From Acetobacter sp. 46_36 (GTDB taxonomy: Bacteria; Pseudomonadota; Alphaproteobacteria; RF32; CAG-239), in NCBI GenBank assembly GCA_001917135.1, contig MNTT01000008.1:97911-161910 (forward strand): a stretch of 64,000 nucleotides of DNA. The letters run 5' to 3'. Numbering within the stretch: position 1 is the stretch's first letter; each line of letters opens with the position of its first letter. Shown in pieces: positions 18,202 to 27,268 of the stretch. Under the pieces are notes generated by a model, which was not told the origin of the DNA, ran no database searches, and saw only the letters and a program-made list of their open reading frames with translations. Both the position numbers and the translations under genes were made by a program.

Positions 18202-19147
18202 TTTTCTTCTCCTCGCTCACCAAACGAACCGCCCTCGGAACATATTTAAGCAGCAATATCAGCAAAACGCCGCTGACAATTAATCCGATGCCCGTTTCAA
18301 ACAGTCCCAACTCCGTCCCGAGATTAATATAAAGCATAGCAACAATCAATCCGCCCAGTTTAATATTGCGCCTGATTAGCGCATACCTGCCGAACCGTAT
18401 AAACAGCAGCGACAACACCACCAGTATGGCTGCTGCCCGCCCTAATGTCATCAGTCCGTCATAGCCGTCAAAACCGCCAATCAGGATATAACCGGCCAAA
18501 ACAATATAAAATGCGGCCAATGCTTCCTGTTTCAAAACGTTTCCGGCAGAAAATCCGGGAAAAAGCCCGGCTATCCCGCGGCCGCATCCGGCAGCTGCCA
18601 GCAAAACTGCCATCAAGACTTCAAAATTCCAAACAAAATCCACAACATTGTCGCAGACATAAATAATTCCCCAAACCAGAAACAACGGTACCCAAAAATA
18701 AGAAACCAGCTTTTGCCCCGTAACAAACAAAAGCGGTGCGGCAACCAGACACCAGACAGCCAAAGGATCATAGATTTTTCCGCCGCTGAGCTGAAAAACC
18801 TGAATAATCAGGCCTATACCAGCCCCGACAAGAAAAAACTCTCCCAGAAGCATTTTTTCAGCTGCTGCACGCTTTCCCTGACTCTGCCAATGCCAGACCA
18901 GACCTCCGGTACCCGCAAGCAATGCCAACATTGTTGCCAGCTTTGCCGTCCTGCCGATATCCTGCCAGTTGGACGCAATCAGAGAAATGATGCCCAGCCC
19001 GACAGTAAAAATCCCCAGCAGCATCAATGCCCGGCTGACTAAAGCAAGGCTGTCCGCATTGTCATCATATTCTAAAATCTGCTGCTTTTGTGTCTGGGTA
19101 ATAATTCCCGCCGCCACAAGCTTGTTCAGCTTTTTTGCCTTAAACAT
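18194..19147 (-). CDS. DUF2157-domain multi-pass membrane protein
   Basis: 317 residues. The N-terminal 45 residues form a short helical region (LNKLVAAGIITQTQKQQILE) typical of the DUF2157 start. About eight to nine hydrophobic helices follow, beginning with ALMLLGIFTVGLGIISLIAS-NWQDI, where the asparagine-tryptophan after the helix is a family hallmark. GGAGGTG lies nine bases before the ATG. It is the first gene of a two-gene operon with the GDYXXLXY protein. Function unknown; an envelope role is likely. Confidence 0.85.
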   Translation of the reverse strand: MFKAKKLNKLVAAGIITQTQKQQILEYDDNADSLALVSRALMLLGIFTVGLGIISLIASNWQDIGRTAKLATMLALLAGTGGLVWHWQSQGKRAAAEKMLLGEFFLVGAGIGLIIQVFQLSGGKIYDPLAVWCLVAAPLLFVTGQKLVSYFWVPLFLVWGIIYVCDNVVDFVWNFEVLMAVLLAAAGCGRGIAGLFPGFSAGNVLKQEALAAFYIVLAGYILIGGFDGYDGLMTLGRAAAILVVLSLLFIRFGRYALIRRNIKLGGLIVAMLYINLGTELGLFETGIGLIVSGVLLILLLKYVPRAVRLVSEEKKNA

Positions 19148-19510
19148 AATTTTCGCACCTCCGCAAACTTTTTCTTTTCCTGGTTTTCAACAGCTTTAAA
19201 CATCTTATCTGCAATGCCTGTCCCGACTAAACTTTAATCTGAGCGGATTAAAAAAACATTAACACCGTTAGTATCGGTTTCTTCTCCGTGTTTTAAACTA
19301 ACCTGCCATATTTAAGCCGTTTGCCTTTCCTTTGCAACTATCATCATCTCCCCCAAACTTACCGGCACAAACCTTAATAATATAACATTCTTCATACTTA
19401 AAGGGCTGACAATACACCTGCCAGCCCTCTTCGCTTATTGGAAAAAAACTAATTTCTGTTATATTATTTTAGCTGATGTCCTCTCGACAAATGTACCTAT
19501 GTCCTGTTAT
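19148..19510. other. Intergenic region without recognisable gene
   Basis: About 360 bases between the DUF2157 start and the end of the frameshifted gene. It contains a possible hairpin near 19400 (AGGGCTG paired with CAGCCCT across a long loop) and otherwise nothing I can support. Confidence 0.4.
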
Positions 19511-20637
19511 CTAATGTCCGCTATTCCCTTTCAGTTTACGAAGCAGCATTGATTTTAATTTTCCCGCAAAACCCTTTTCGTTTTTCTCTTCCTGTTGCGG
19601 TTCCTGCCGTTCCCCCTGCAGTGAAGCGGTTCCTTTTCCCAAAGCTTTATTACATCTCGCTAACGCTTCCTGTACTTTCTGCTCTTTACAGCCGGAGGCG
19701 GAGCGGGCTTCTTGCATATCCGTACGCTTTTTACCCGCTGCTTTATCTTGACTTTCCGGCTTTACAATCTTTTCAGCTAACTGCTTAGCGGCCTCTAAAT
19801 CCCCTTTAAGCAGCAACTCTGCCAATTTTCTATCCCCCGCATCAACAGCCGGCTCTGAGTGGTTAGATTTTGACTGATGTGCCTTGGCTTCTTCTGCTTG
19901 CACGACCAACTCAGCTAATGAAACATCCCGCTCTGATTTACGCCCCTCAAGCTTTGCCTCAGCATAAACAAGTTTTTCACTCAATCCATCCAATCTCTCA
20001 AAATCGGAATACGGCATCGCATCTATCGTATTTCGACGCCAGGCATCAATTTCTTCTTTATTTTCCACCTTAAACTCAAGCCACCTCCCCGGAGCAAAAT
20101 GTTTTCCATATTCAATGGCTTTATTCCTATTAAATACAATACTTACCAAATCGCCATTAGAAAATGAATAAGCCTCATACTCTCCAGATAGCTCTTTATC
20201 CAAAAACCATGCCTTATCACAACTACCTTTATCATCATAATGTTCAACCGTTATTGCGGAACATATCTTACCTGTTTGTTCATCATATTTAAAACTAAAC
20301 AGACATGATTTCGGATCAAAATCTTTCGGCAGATTATCCACCGTGTACCCATTCCATGGTCATCGACAAAAACAGCTGAACGGCCTTTCCCCGGCACATC
20401 ATAAAATATATCGCAATCCGCTTGTATGCACCCCTTCGAATACGGAGAAGAGGCCATTTCCACATCTTTCAAACGTTCCCTTCTGCTGCGTCTCTTTAAT
20501 TCTTCATACATGGCATCTATTTCCTCTTGAGTACTTAAGTGAGAAAAGCTAACTGCGTACCCTCCTCCGCAAGCATAAACAAGCTCATTTTTTTGCTTTT
20601 GCTCAGCATTAAAAAATTCATTATAACTTTTGGTCAT
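19511..20637 (-). pseudogene. Unknown soluble protein gene, apparently split by a frameshift
   Basis: Two minus-strand frames overlap: 20251-20637 (starts MTKSYNEFFNAEQKQKNELV) and 19511-20341 (GTG-opened). After DVPGKGRSAVFVDDHG the first frame turns into an atypical Cys/Ile-rich tail, while the second frame continues with natural-looking sequence (GYTVDNLPKDFDPKS). A one-base loss near 20345-20360 explains this; restoring it would give a protein of about 375 residues. The C-terminal half is highly charged with Ala/Glu/Lys helices (coiled-coil-like, 150-220 of the second frame) and a basic end. No domain is recognised. It could be a true pseudogene, a phase-variable locus, a programmed shift or a sequencing error. 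Confidence 0.6.
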
Positions 20638-20684
20638 GGCACATTTTCCTTCTACAATATTAATTCTCGCACAAAAAATATTTA

Positions 20685-20713
20685 ATAATATCGTACCACT
20701 TTATTCATTGCAA
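20685..20713 (-). promoter_or_regulatory. Probable promoter of the frameshifted gene
   Basis: Read on the minus strand: TTGCAA, a 17-base spacer and TATTAT, about 48 bases before the ATG at 20637. Confidence 0.55.
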
Positions 20714-20892
20714 AATAAACAAGCTAATCAACTGAATTTAATTATTATTTTTTCTTGATAGCTGCTGAAAAAAATGGTACGTATTTTTTCAGCAGGCAAC
20801 TGTATTTTCCCTTAGCAAAATATCAAATATACCAATACGGCTGAACTGTATGTTTAGCGCGCAGTTTTCCGAAACTTTTTCATTCAGTATAC

Positions 20893-20922
20893 AAAAAAGG
20901 CTCGCGATTTTCATCGCGAGCC
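20893..20922 (-). terminator. Intrinsic terminator after rpoA
   Basis: On the minus strand GGCTCGCGAT, a four-base loop, ATCGCGAGCC and six T, 24 bases after the rpoA stop. It shows that rpoA is the last gene of its transcript. Confidence 0.93.
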
Positions 20923-20945
20923 CTTCCACAATATTTTAGATTCTC

Positions 20946-21956
20946 TTAAAAATGCTCATCACACTTTTTAATTAATTCTTCAATATTCTCCGGCGGCCAT
21001 CCCGGGGTTTCCATACCAAGATGAATACCCATCTTCGCCAGAACTTCCTTGATTTCATTCAAAGATTTGCGGCCGAAATTCGGCGTGCGGAGCATTTCCG
21101 CTTCCGTTTTCTGAACCAAATCGCCAATGTAAACGATATTGTCATTCTTCAGGCAGTTTGCCGAACGAACCGACAATTCAAGCTCGTCAACCTTGCGCAG
21201 AAGATTTCTGTCAAACGGCAGTTCTTCCTTAATATCTTCAGCTTCGCTTTCAGGTTCGTCAAAATTAATGAACGGCTTCAACTGATCCTGAAGGATTCTC
21301 GCCGATAAGGCAACCGCATCTTCCGGCGTAACCACGCCATTGGTTTCAACAACCATTGTCAGTTTATCATAATCTGTATTCTGCCCGACACGGGTTTTAT
21401 CAACCTTATACGATACTTTCCTTACCGGAGAATAAATCGCATCAACTGCAATCAGACCGATTGGGGCATCTGCAGTCTTGTTCTGAACTGCCGGAACATA
21501 ACCCTTGCCGGTTCCGACCGTCAGTTCCATAGCGATTTTCGCCCCCGCATCAAGCGTGCAGATGACATGATCCGGATTCATAATTTCAACATCATGTCCG
21601 GTTTCAATCATTCCTGCCGTAACAACCATCGGCCCTTCAGCCTTCAGGCGCATCGTCTTCTGCCCTTCGGAATGAACCGCTACAGCGAGTCCCTTGATAT
21701 TCAGGATAACATCGGTAACATCTTCGCGCACACCTTCGATAACCGAAAATTCATGCAGCACGCCGTCAATTTTTACTGCGGTAACCGCTCCGCCCTGCAA
21801 AGAAGACAATAAAACTCTTCTCAGCGCGTTACCCAGAGTTAAACCAAAACCTCTCTCTAAAGGTTCGACAACTATCTTAGCAACATTCCTGCCTTCGCCT
21901 GGAACAACCTCTAGATTAGTTGGTTTTATAAGTTCTTGCCAATTCTTCTGAATCAC
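20946..21956 (-). CDS. rpoA: DNA-directed RNA polymerase subunit alpha
   Basis: 336 residues, the normal length. The N-terminal assembly domain shows FGLTLGNALRRVLLSSLQGG (residues about 36-55). The C-terminal domain that binds UP elements and activators shows LRTPNFGRKSLNEIKEVLAK. The start is a GTG with GAGGG eight bases upstream. It is the last gene after rpsM and rpsK. rplQ, its almost universal next neighbour, is absent; a terminator follows instead. Confidence 0.97.
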   Translation of the reverse strand: MIQKNWQELIKPTNLEVVPGEGRNVAKIVVEPLERGFGLTLGNALRRVLLSSLQGGAVTAVKIDGVLHEFSVIEGVREDVTDVILNIKGLAVAVHSEGQKTMRLKAEGPMVVTAGMIETGHDVEIMNPDHVICTLDAGAKIAMELTVGTGKGYVPAVQNKTADAPIGLIAVDAIYSPVRKVSYKVDKTRVGQNTDYDKLTMVVETNGVVTPEDAVALSARILQDQLKPFINFDEPESEAEDIKEELPFDRNLLRKVDELELSVRSANCLKNDNIVYIGDLVQKTEAEMLRTPNFGRKSLNEIKEVLAKMGIHLGMETPGWPPENIEELIKKCDEHF

Positions 21957-22038
21957 CGGAATACCCTCTTTACTAGTTTATACGCTACACTCAAACAGGC
22001 AGGAGGAAGGTGAACCTTCCTCTGCCAAAACTTAAAAA

Positions 22039-22422
22039 TTAAACTCTGCGGCGTTTTCTTAAACGGCAGCCGTTATGCGGAATAGGAGTTACATCGCGGA
22101 TGGAAGTAATGGTAAAACCGATAACCTGCAAAGCTCTGATTGCCGATTCGCGTCCTGAACCAGGTCCCTTAACTTCGACTTCCAATGTTTTCATACCGTT
22201 TTCCTGAGCTTTCTTACCGGCTTCTTCCGCAGCAACCTGTGCAGCATAAGGCGTAGACTTTCTGGAGCCTTTAAAGCCCTGAGCACCGGCTGTCGACCAG
22301 GAAACTGTGTTTCCCTGAGCGTCCGTAATCGTAACTCTTGTATTGTTAAATGTAGAATTTACATGAGCAACACCGGATGTGATGTTCTTTTTCTCTTTTC
22401 TTTTAACTACTGTTTTTGCCAT
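22039..22422 (-). CDS. rpsK: 30S ribosomal protein S11
   Basis: 127 residues ending in the conserved GCRLRKRRRV tail, with the S11 core ITSGVAHVNSTFNNTRVTIT and GPGSGRESAIRALQ. It forms part of the 30S platform near the mRNA exit. I use the ATG at 22422 with GAGG six bases upstream; a GTG one codon earlier is also possible. It follows rpsM by 11 bases and precedes rpoA by about 80. Confidence 0.97.
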   Translation of the reverse strand: MAKTVVKRKEKKNITSGVAHVNSTFNNTRVTITDAQGNTVSWSTAGAQGFKGSRKSTPYAAQVAAEEAGKKAQENGMKTLEVEVKGPGSGRESAIRALQVIGFTITSIRDVTPIPHNGCRLRKRRRV

Positions 22423-22433
22423 CACTGCCTCAC

Positions 22434-22802
22434 TTACTTCTTCTTGTTAGCCACGGTCTTGCGCTTGCCCTTGCGGGTTCTCGCGTTCTGCTTCGTGCTC
22501 TGGCCGCGTACGGGCAGGCCTTTACGATGGCGCAGACCGCGGTAACAGCCCAAATCCATCAGGCGCTTGATATTAACCGCAACATCACGGCGCAGTTCGC
22601 CTTCAACAAGGTAGTCTTTGTCAATTACTTCACGGACTTTGGCAATATCTTCGTCCGTCAGTTCATGAACGCGGCGTTCACCAGCAACGCCCGCTTTTGC
22701 ACAGATAACCTGTGCTGTTTCTCTCCCTATGCCATAGATAGAGGTCAGTGCAATCTCTAATTTCTTGGCGGTAGGAATATTTACACCAGCTATACGAGCC
22801 AA
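22434..22802 (-). CDS. rpsM: 30S ribosomal protein S13
   Basis: 122 residues starting MARIAGVNIPTAKKLEIALT, with the RGLRHRKGLPVRGQ-T block and a basic tail, all typical of S13 at the head of the small subunit. The initiation codon is TTG, preceded by GGAG with a seven-base gap; no ATG alternative exists nearby. It is the first gene after its own promoter, so rpsM-rpsK-rpoA form a transcript separate from secY-adk. Confidence 0.97.
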   Translation of the reverse strand: MARIAGVNIPTAKKLEIALTSIYGIGRETAQVICAKAGVAGERRVHELTDEDIAKVREVIDKDYLVEGELRRDVAVNIKRLMDLGCYRGLRHRKGLPVRGQSTKQNARTRKGKRKTVANKKK

Positions 22803-22872
22803 ATTAACTCTCCATTATTTAAACAATTAAACCATTCAAAAAGTTGATCACCACTTTTCAAAATTAATGCGG

Positions 22873-22900
22873 ATTATAGGGCATAATTTAATAGAGTCAA
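22873..22900 (-). promoter_or_regulatory. Promoter of rpsM-rpsK-rpoA
   Basis: Minus strand TTGACT, a 16-base spacer and a consensus TATAAT, about 70 bases before the rpsM start. The leader contains AAAAGTGGTGATCAACTTTT, a near-palindrome that could form a short hairpin. Confidence 0.85.
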
Positions 22901-23060
22901 CAATTCTTTTAAAAAAAATACAAAATTTTTAACAATTTTTACAAATTATTAAACAGCATTTTGCGAATCGTCATTTCCATTATCAACCAACGTTTCCAAA
23001 TCAAAAAGAAACTTGCGCCCCTGCCGGGCAGCGCCGCACCGGATTGCTTTCCGTTCAGGA

Positions 23061-23729
23061 TTACTCTGTCAGCCCGAGCACTCTTTCAATCTTTCCGGCC
23101 ACGGCCTCAATCGTTCCTGTTCCGTCCACACAACGGAGCAGCCCTTTCTTTTCAAAAAAAGGAATGGTCGGATAAGTAAGAGCACGGAAATTGACCAGCC
23201 GGTTATGCACCGTCGTCCGGTTGTCATCATGCCTGCGGGAAAATTCCGTTCCGCCGCATTCATCACAGACGCCGTAAATTTTCGGTTTCAAAAACTTGTC
23301 ATGATACCCCCGGCCGCATTTCATGCAGGCATAGCGCCCCAATATGCGCTCCATAATAATCTCGTCGGGAACCTGTATTTCAATCACGGCATCAAGTTTC
23401 TGCCTCTTTTCAGCCAGCATCCCTTCTAAAATTTCCGCCTGATTAAGCGTCCGGGGGAAACCGTCCAAAAGAAAACCGTGCCGGCAATCCTCTTTACCGA
23501 TTCGCTCTTCAACCATTCTGATAATCAGTTCGTCGGAAGCAAAGCCGCCGTCGTCAAGAGCCATTTTCAGTTCTTTGCCCAGCGGCGTTTCTCTTTTGAT
23601 TTCCGCCCGCAGCATTTCTCCCGTAGAGAGATGGCATATTCCGGCTTTTTCACACAAAATGCGTGCCTGGGTGCCTTTTCCGCACCCGGGCGCGCCGGTA
23701 AATACCACAAATAAATCTTTGTCAGGCAT
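23061..23729 (-). CDS. adk: Adenylate kinase, zinc-binding LID form
   Basis: 222 residues; interconverts ATP+AMP and 2 ADP. The P-loop GAPGCGKGT is at 12-20, LLDGFPRTL at 87-95 and RHDDN at 166-170. The LID domain carries four cysteines (135, 138, 155 and 158, as CMKC and CDEC), so it should bind structural zinc, a form common in Gram-positives and in some proteobacteria. It follows secY by only 3 bases in the usual secY-adk order, but the spacing to rpsM (about 258 bases) includes a promoter. Confidence 0.96.
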   Translation of the reverse strand: MPDKDLFVVFTGAPGCGKGTQARILCEKAGICHLSTGEMLRAEIKRETPLGKELKMALDDGGFASDELIIRMVEERIGKEDCRHGFLLDGFPRTLNQAEILEGMLAEKRQKLDAVIEIQVPDEIIMERILGRYACMKCGRGYHDKFLKPKIYGVCDECGGTEFSRRHDDNRTTVHNRLVNFRALTYPTIPFFEKKGLLRCVDGTGTIEAVAGKIERVLGLTE

Positions 23730-23732
23730 TTC

Positions 23733-25082
23733 CTATTTCTTTCTCTTGCTGACCAGCGAAGCTTTCTTCAAAAGCCCTTCATACTGATAGGCAATCAGGT
23801 GCGACTGAACCTGCGTAATGAAGTCCATCGTTACCTGAACCACGATGAGCAGGGTCGTACCGCCCAAAACAAACGGAACCGACAGTTTCGCAATCAAAAT
23901 CTCCGGCAGAATGCACAGCGCAGCCAGATAAAACGCGCCGAGCACCGTCAGGCGGGTAACCACATAATCCAGATATTCGGCCGTATTTTTGCCCGGACGG
24001 ATACCGGCAATAAAGCCGCCATGCTTCTTAAGGTTGTCCGCGGTTTCTTCCGGATTGACCACAACGGCGGTATAGAAGAAAGCGAAAAAGACAATTAAGA
24101 AGGCATACAGAGCCAGATACAACGGCTGTCCGTGTCCCAGATAACGGCTGAGCGTCTGCACCCATTCCGGCCCGTTGTTGGACCAGATGTTGGCTACCGT
24201 AATCGGCAGCAGCAGCAAAGCACTGGCAAAAATCGGCGGAATAACGCCCGTCGGATTAACCTTCAACGGCAGATGCGAGCTCTCGGCCGATGTCATGCGC
24301 AGGCCGACCTGCCGCTTCGGATACTGCACCAGAATTTTGCGCTGAGCCATTTCAACCTTCAGGATAATAAAGACCAGAGCTATGCTCATGATAAACAGGC
24401 TGAGGATAACCAGCGGCGACATAGAACCAATGCGCCCCAATTCCAAAGTCTGGGCAATTGCCGACGGAATATTGGCAATAATGCCGACCGTAATGATTAA
24501 CGACGAACCGTTGCCGACGCCGCGCGACGTAATCTGTTCGCCCAGCCAGACGATAAACATCGTACCGCCGGTCAATGAAATAATCGTCGAAAAGATAAAC
24601 GTATACGGCGCAATGACAACCGCGCTGGAACCGTCGCCGTTAGCCAGGCTCATCAGCCCGACGGCAATGCCGTATCCCTGAACAATCGTAATCAGAACCG
24701 TCAAAAGTTTTGTATAGTGCATCATTTTGCGATGTCCGGCCTCGCCTTCTTTTTTCAAAGCGGCAAGCGAAGGGACGATGGACTGCCCGAGCTGCAGGAT
24801 AATCGACGCCGAAATATACGGCATAATGTTGAGGGCAAAAATTGTCATACGTTCCAACGCACCGCCGGAAAACATATTAAACATTCCCAAAATGCCGTTT
24901 GAATGTCTGGCAAAAATCTCAGCCAGTACGCGGGAATCAATACCCGGAAGAGGAATAAAGGTTCCCAGGCGGAAAACAATCAACGCCAAGACCGTAAACA
25001 ACAGGCGCTTTTTCAAATCCGTCGCCTTGCTGAAGACGGACGCGTCCATATTTGCAGCCATTTTTTCTGCTAATGATACCAT
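23733..25082 (-). CDS. secY: Protein translocase subunit SecY
   Basis: 449 residues with ten membrane helices, the central channel of the Sec translocon. Signatures are LIVFRLGTFIPLPGIDS in helix one, GGALERMTIFALNIMPYISA around the plug, and PEETADNLKKHGGFIAGIRP-G in the cytoplasmic loop that contacts SecA and ribosome. AAGGAAA precedes the ATG. Normally rplO lies directly upstream; here a 486-base non-coding gap does, so the spc operon is broken at this point. Confidence 0.97.
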   Translation of the reverse strand: MVSLAEKMAANMDASVFSKATDLKKRLLFTVLALIVFRLGTFIPLPGIDSRVLAEIFARHSNGILGMFNMFSGGALERMTIFALNIMPYISASIILQLGQSIVPSLAALKKEGEAGHRKMMHYTKLLTVLITIVQGYGIAVGLMSLANGDGSSAVVIAPYTFIFSTIISLTGGTMFIVWLGEQITSRGVGNGSSLIITVGIIANIPSAIAQTLELGRIGSMSPLVILSLFIMSIALVFIILKVEMAQRKILVQYPKRQVGLRMTSAESSHLPLKVNPTGVIPPIFASALLLLPITVANIWSNNGPEWVQTLSRYLGHGQPLYLALYAFLIVFFAFFYTAVVVNPEETADNLKKHGGFIAGIRPGKNTAEYLDYVVTRLTVLGAFYLAALCILPEILIAKLSVPFVLGGTTLLIVVQVTMDFITQVQSHLIAYQYEGLLKKASLVSKRKK

Positions 25083-25276
25083 TTTTATTTCCTTAAAATT
25101 ATTACTTGTAAGTCGTATCGGAGAAAAAAATCCTTCCCCAAGTCTGTTTGAACTTAATACATAAAATTTAATTTTGCCTTTAAAAAGTGAGTTTTTTCCA
25201 CTGGATTTAAAAAAATGTCGCCTGTTCGCCAGTTTTCCGCCCGCACATTAACCGCTCGCCGGCACCTGTCCCCCTC

Positions 25277-25406
25277 CGCCGTTTTTCCGTACTTGTCCTC
25301 CCCGTCTGTTTCTCCGTTCTTATTCTCTCAGTCGTTTTCCGTTTTTATCTTCCCAGCCGTTTTCCCATTCTTCTCCTCCCTGCCGTTTTTCCGCCTTTGT
25401 CCTTTC
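25277..25406. repeat. Minisatellite: five degenerate units of 25-27 bp
   Basis: Units resemble CAGCCGTTTTTCCGTTCTTN followed by TCCTCC, starting at 25277, 25302, 25329, 25354 and 25380. They are pyrimidine-rich on the plus strand. The array occupies the centre of the 25083-25568 gap; besides it the gap holds a promoter at 25485 and no gene. Confidence 0.75.
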
Positions 25407-25484
25407 AATCGGCTTTGCCTGCCGACAGTCAGCAGCCTGTACTTGATTTAAAACGATTTTTTTCACATTGTTTTCCCAAAACAC

Positions 25485-25513
25485 TGGACAAAGGACAACT
25501 TTCATGCTATATT
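25485..25513 (+). promoter_or_regulatory. Promoter of the 495-residue exported protein gene
   Basis: TGGACA, a 17-base spacer ending in ATGC, and TATATT, 55 bases before the ATG. It shares the TGC-TATATT block with other promoters in the window. Confidence 0.75.
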
Positions 25514-25568
25514 AAAAATTAAGATAAACAGGATTAAATATTTATATCAAAAGAGGAAAATATAAAAG

Positions 25569-27056
25569 ATGTCAAAGGCCAAAATCATCGCGGGCGCAGG
25601 AATCATAGCTGCCGGTGCTGCTCTTTCAGGACTGCCGGAACCCAATGCCGCCAAAGCTGAATCCCCGGAACAAACCGCAAAAGAAATTACAGTCGGCGCT
25701 CAGCCGTCCGCTTTGCAAATTGCAGAGTTAAACGCGGCCGCCGGACATCTTCCCGACAATGAAACAGTTTCCGTGCAAAACCATGCCGCCGTTAAACGCG
25801 CGGCAGAAAAAGTCTACCACCGTTTTGAAGACATCCCCGCCATCAGCGATGCTGAAGCTTTCGCCTACAAGCGCAGCGAATACACCTACATAATCAATGC
25901 CGACCTGTACGAGAAAAGCGGAAAAATAGAACTGAAACGCGTCCTGGCGGATGAACTGACCAAAGCCAACGCTTTAAGCCTCGTGTACCGCAGCGAATGC
26001 CAGACTTATAATCCTAAAAAGAATGAAGACCAGCTGGCAAAATATGTTGTCGACCTCCGCATTATGAGCAAAACCGGAATCACCAAGGGTCCGTCGCAAA
26101 TGGACGACAATGCCGTCAGATCCTTCATCAAATATCTGGCAGCCAATCCCGAAACCAGACAATACGTCCTGCCGCTGCTGACTGTTTCGAAAGGAAACGT
26201 CAATGATGCCGCCAGAGAGCTTGAGCACAAGTTTTTTGATGAAAACGGCGACCTCCGCCCGATGGATGAAAGGGACGCAGCGCTGCACGGACAGGTTTAT
26301 GCCAATTTAAAATTAAAAACCGACGCTTGGAGCAAAATCGCTTCTCCTGCCCTGAAAAGGTTCATTGCAAGCGAAGAAGCCCGCATGAGCAAAAACGCAG
26401 GAAAAACCATAACCTTAAGCAGTACGACCAAAAACTATCTCTGTCTGACCGAACTGTTCCCGTCGGAAGAAATGCTCAAAAAACAGATTGAAGATTACAA
26501 TTTAAGCTTTTATCAGCTTGGGCGTCCCGGCAAAACCAAACACGTTACCGCTGCTCTGGCTCGCAGCCTGAACTTGAAAGACGAGCACGGCAATTTGGAT
26601 GCGACCCGTATTCCGCCGTTTGCCATTGCCGCGGCAATCAGCAACATCAACTGGAAAGGAAACGGCAAAGCAGCACTAAAAGATGCCCAAAATCTCCGTA
26701 AAGACATAAACGCCCGTCCCGGAGAGAAAAATCAGATACTGCGCAGCACGGTCAAAAACTGGGTAACCGGAAAAAGCAAACGCTACGGGGTCGATGAAAT
26801 GTACGAGCTGAATATCATCACCCCGGACATCATCCGCCAGTATAAAGAGCTTGAATTGTCGGGAGCACGCCGGCTGGCCTCTGATTATCAAAAAGCCGTC
26901 GAAATAGCCGAAAGCAAAATGCGTATCGCTGCGCATAACAACGACCGAAAAGATTCGATGCAGGCTGCCGCCGTACCTGAAACCCGCAAACAAACCCCGC
27001 TGGAAAAAGGAAAAACACTGTTTCTGTCTGCCGTTGATTTTATCCGCGGACGTTAG
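25569..27056 (+). CDS. Unknown exported 495-residue protein, possibly lysozyme-like
   Basis: The first 30 residues form a signal peptide: SKAK, a hydrophobic IIAGAGIIAAGAALSGL core and an AKA cleavage site before E31. The mature part is soluble and helical. Around residues 138-175, YRSECQTYNPKKNEDQ is followed by GITKGPSQMDDNAV. A Glu followed by G-x2-Q-M is reminiscent of the Glu and GLMQ motif of lysozyme-like transglycosylases, but this is a weak hint, not a match. The last 40 residues are polar and low in complexity. GAGG lies ahead of the ATG and the gene stands alone behind its own promoter. A role in cell-wall turnover is one possibility. Confidence 0.6.
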   Translation: MSKAKIIAGAGIIAAGAALSGLPEPNAAKAESPEQTAKEITVGAQPSALQIAELNAAAGHLPDNETVSVQNHAAVKRAAEKVYHRFEDIPAISDAEAFAYKRSEYTYIINADLYEKSGKIELKRVLADELTKANALSLVYRSECQTYNPKKNEDQLAKYVVDLRIMSKTGITKGPSQMDDNAVRSFIKYLAANPETRQYVLPLLTVSKGNVNDAARELEHKFFDENGDLRPMDERDAALHGQVYANLKLKTDAWSKIASPALKRFIASEEARMSKNAGKTITLSSTTKNYLCLTELFPSEEMLKKQIEDYNLSFYQLGRPGKTKHVTAALARSLNLKDEHGNLDATRIPPFAIAAAISNINWKGNGKAALKDAQNLRKDINARPGEKNQILRSTVKNWVTGKSKRYGVDEMYELNIITPDIIRQYKELELSGARRLASDYQKAVEIAESKMRIAAHNNDRKDSMQAAAVPETRKQTPLEKGKTLFLSAVDFIRGR

Positions 27057-27121
27057 TTAACTGCCCCTTCTTCCAGATGCCTGCCGGAGCAGATAAACGC
27101 CGACAGCCGTTCCCCTTTCCG

Positions 27122-27147
27122 GAAATGCCGTAAAATTTCGGCATTTC
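27122..27147. terminator. Hairpin between convergent genes
   Basis: GAAATGCCG pairs with CGGCATTTC around an eight-base loop. There is no strong T-tract on either strand, so it is only a possible terminator. Confidence 0.4.
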
Positions 27148-27268
27148 TGGTGTTTGCTTCAAAAACATCAATGCCGGCAGGCACTTTTTTTCGGTAATCA
27201 GTTCAACAATACGCGTTTCATTGTTTTGAACCTCGTTGCTCTTGCCCGTTTTCGACTGTTCGGGCTGT

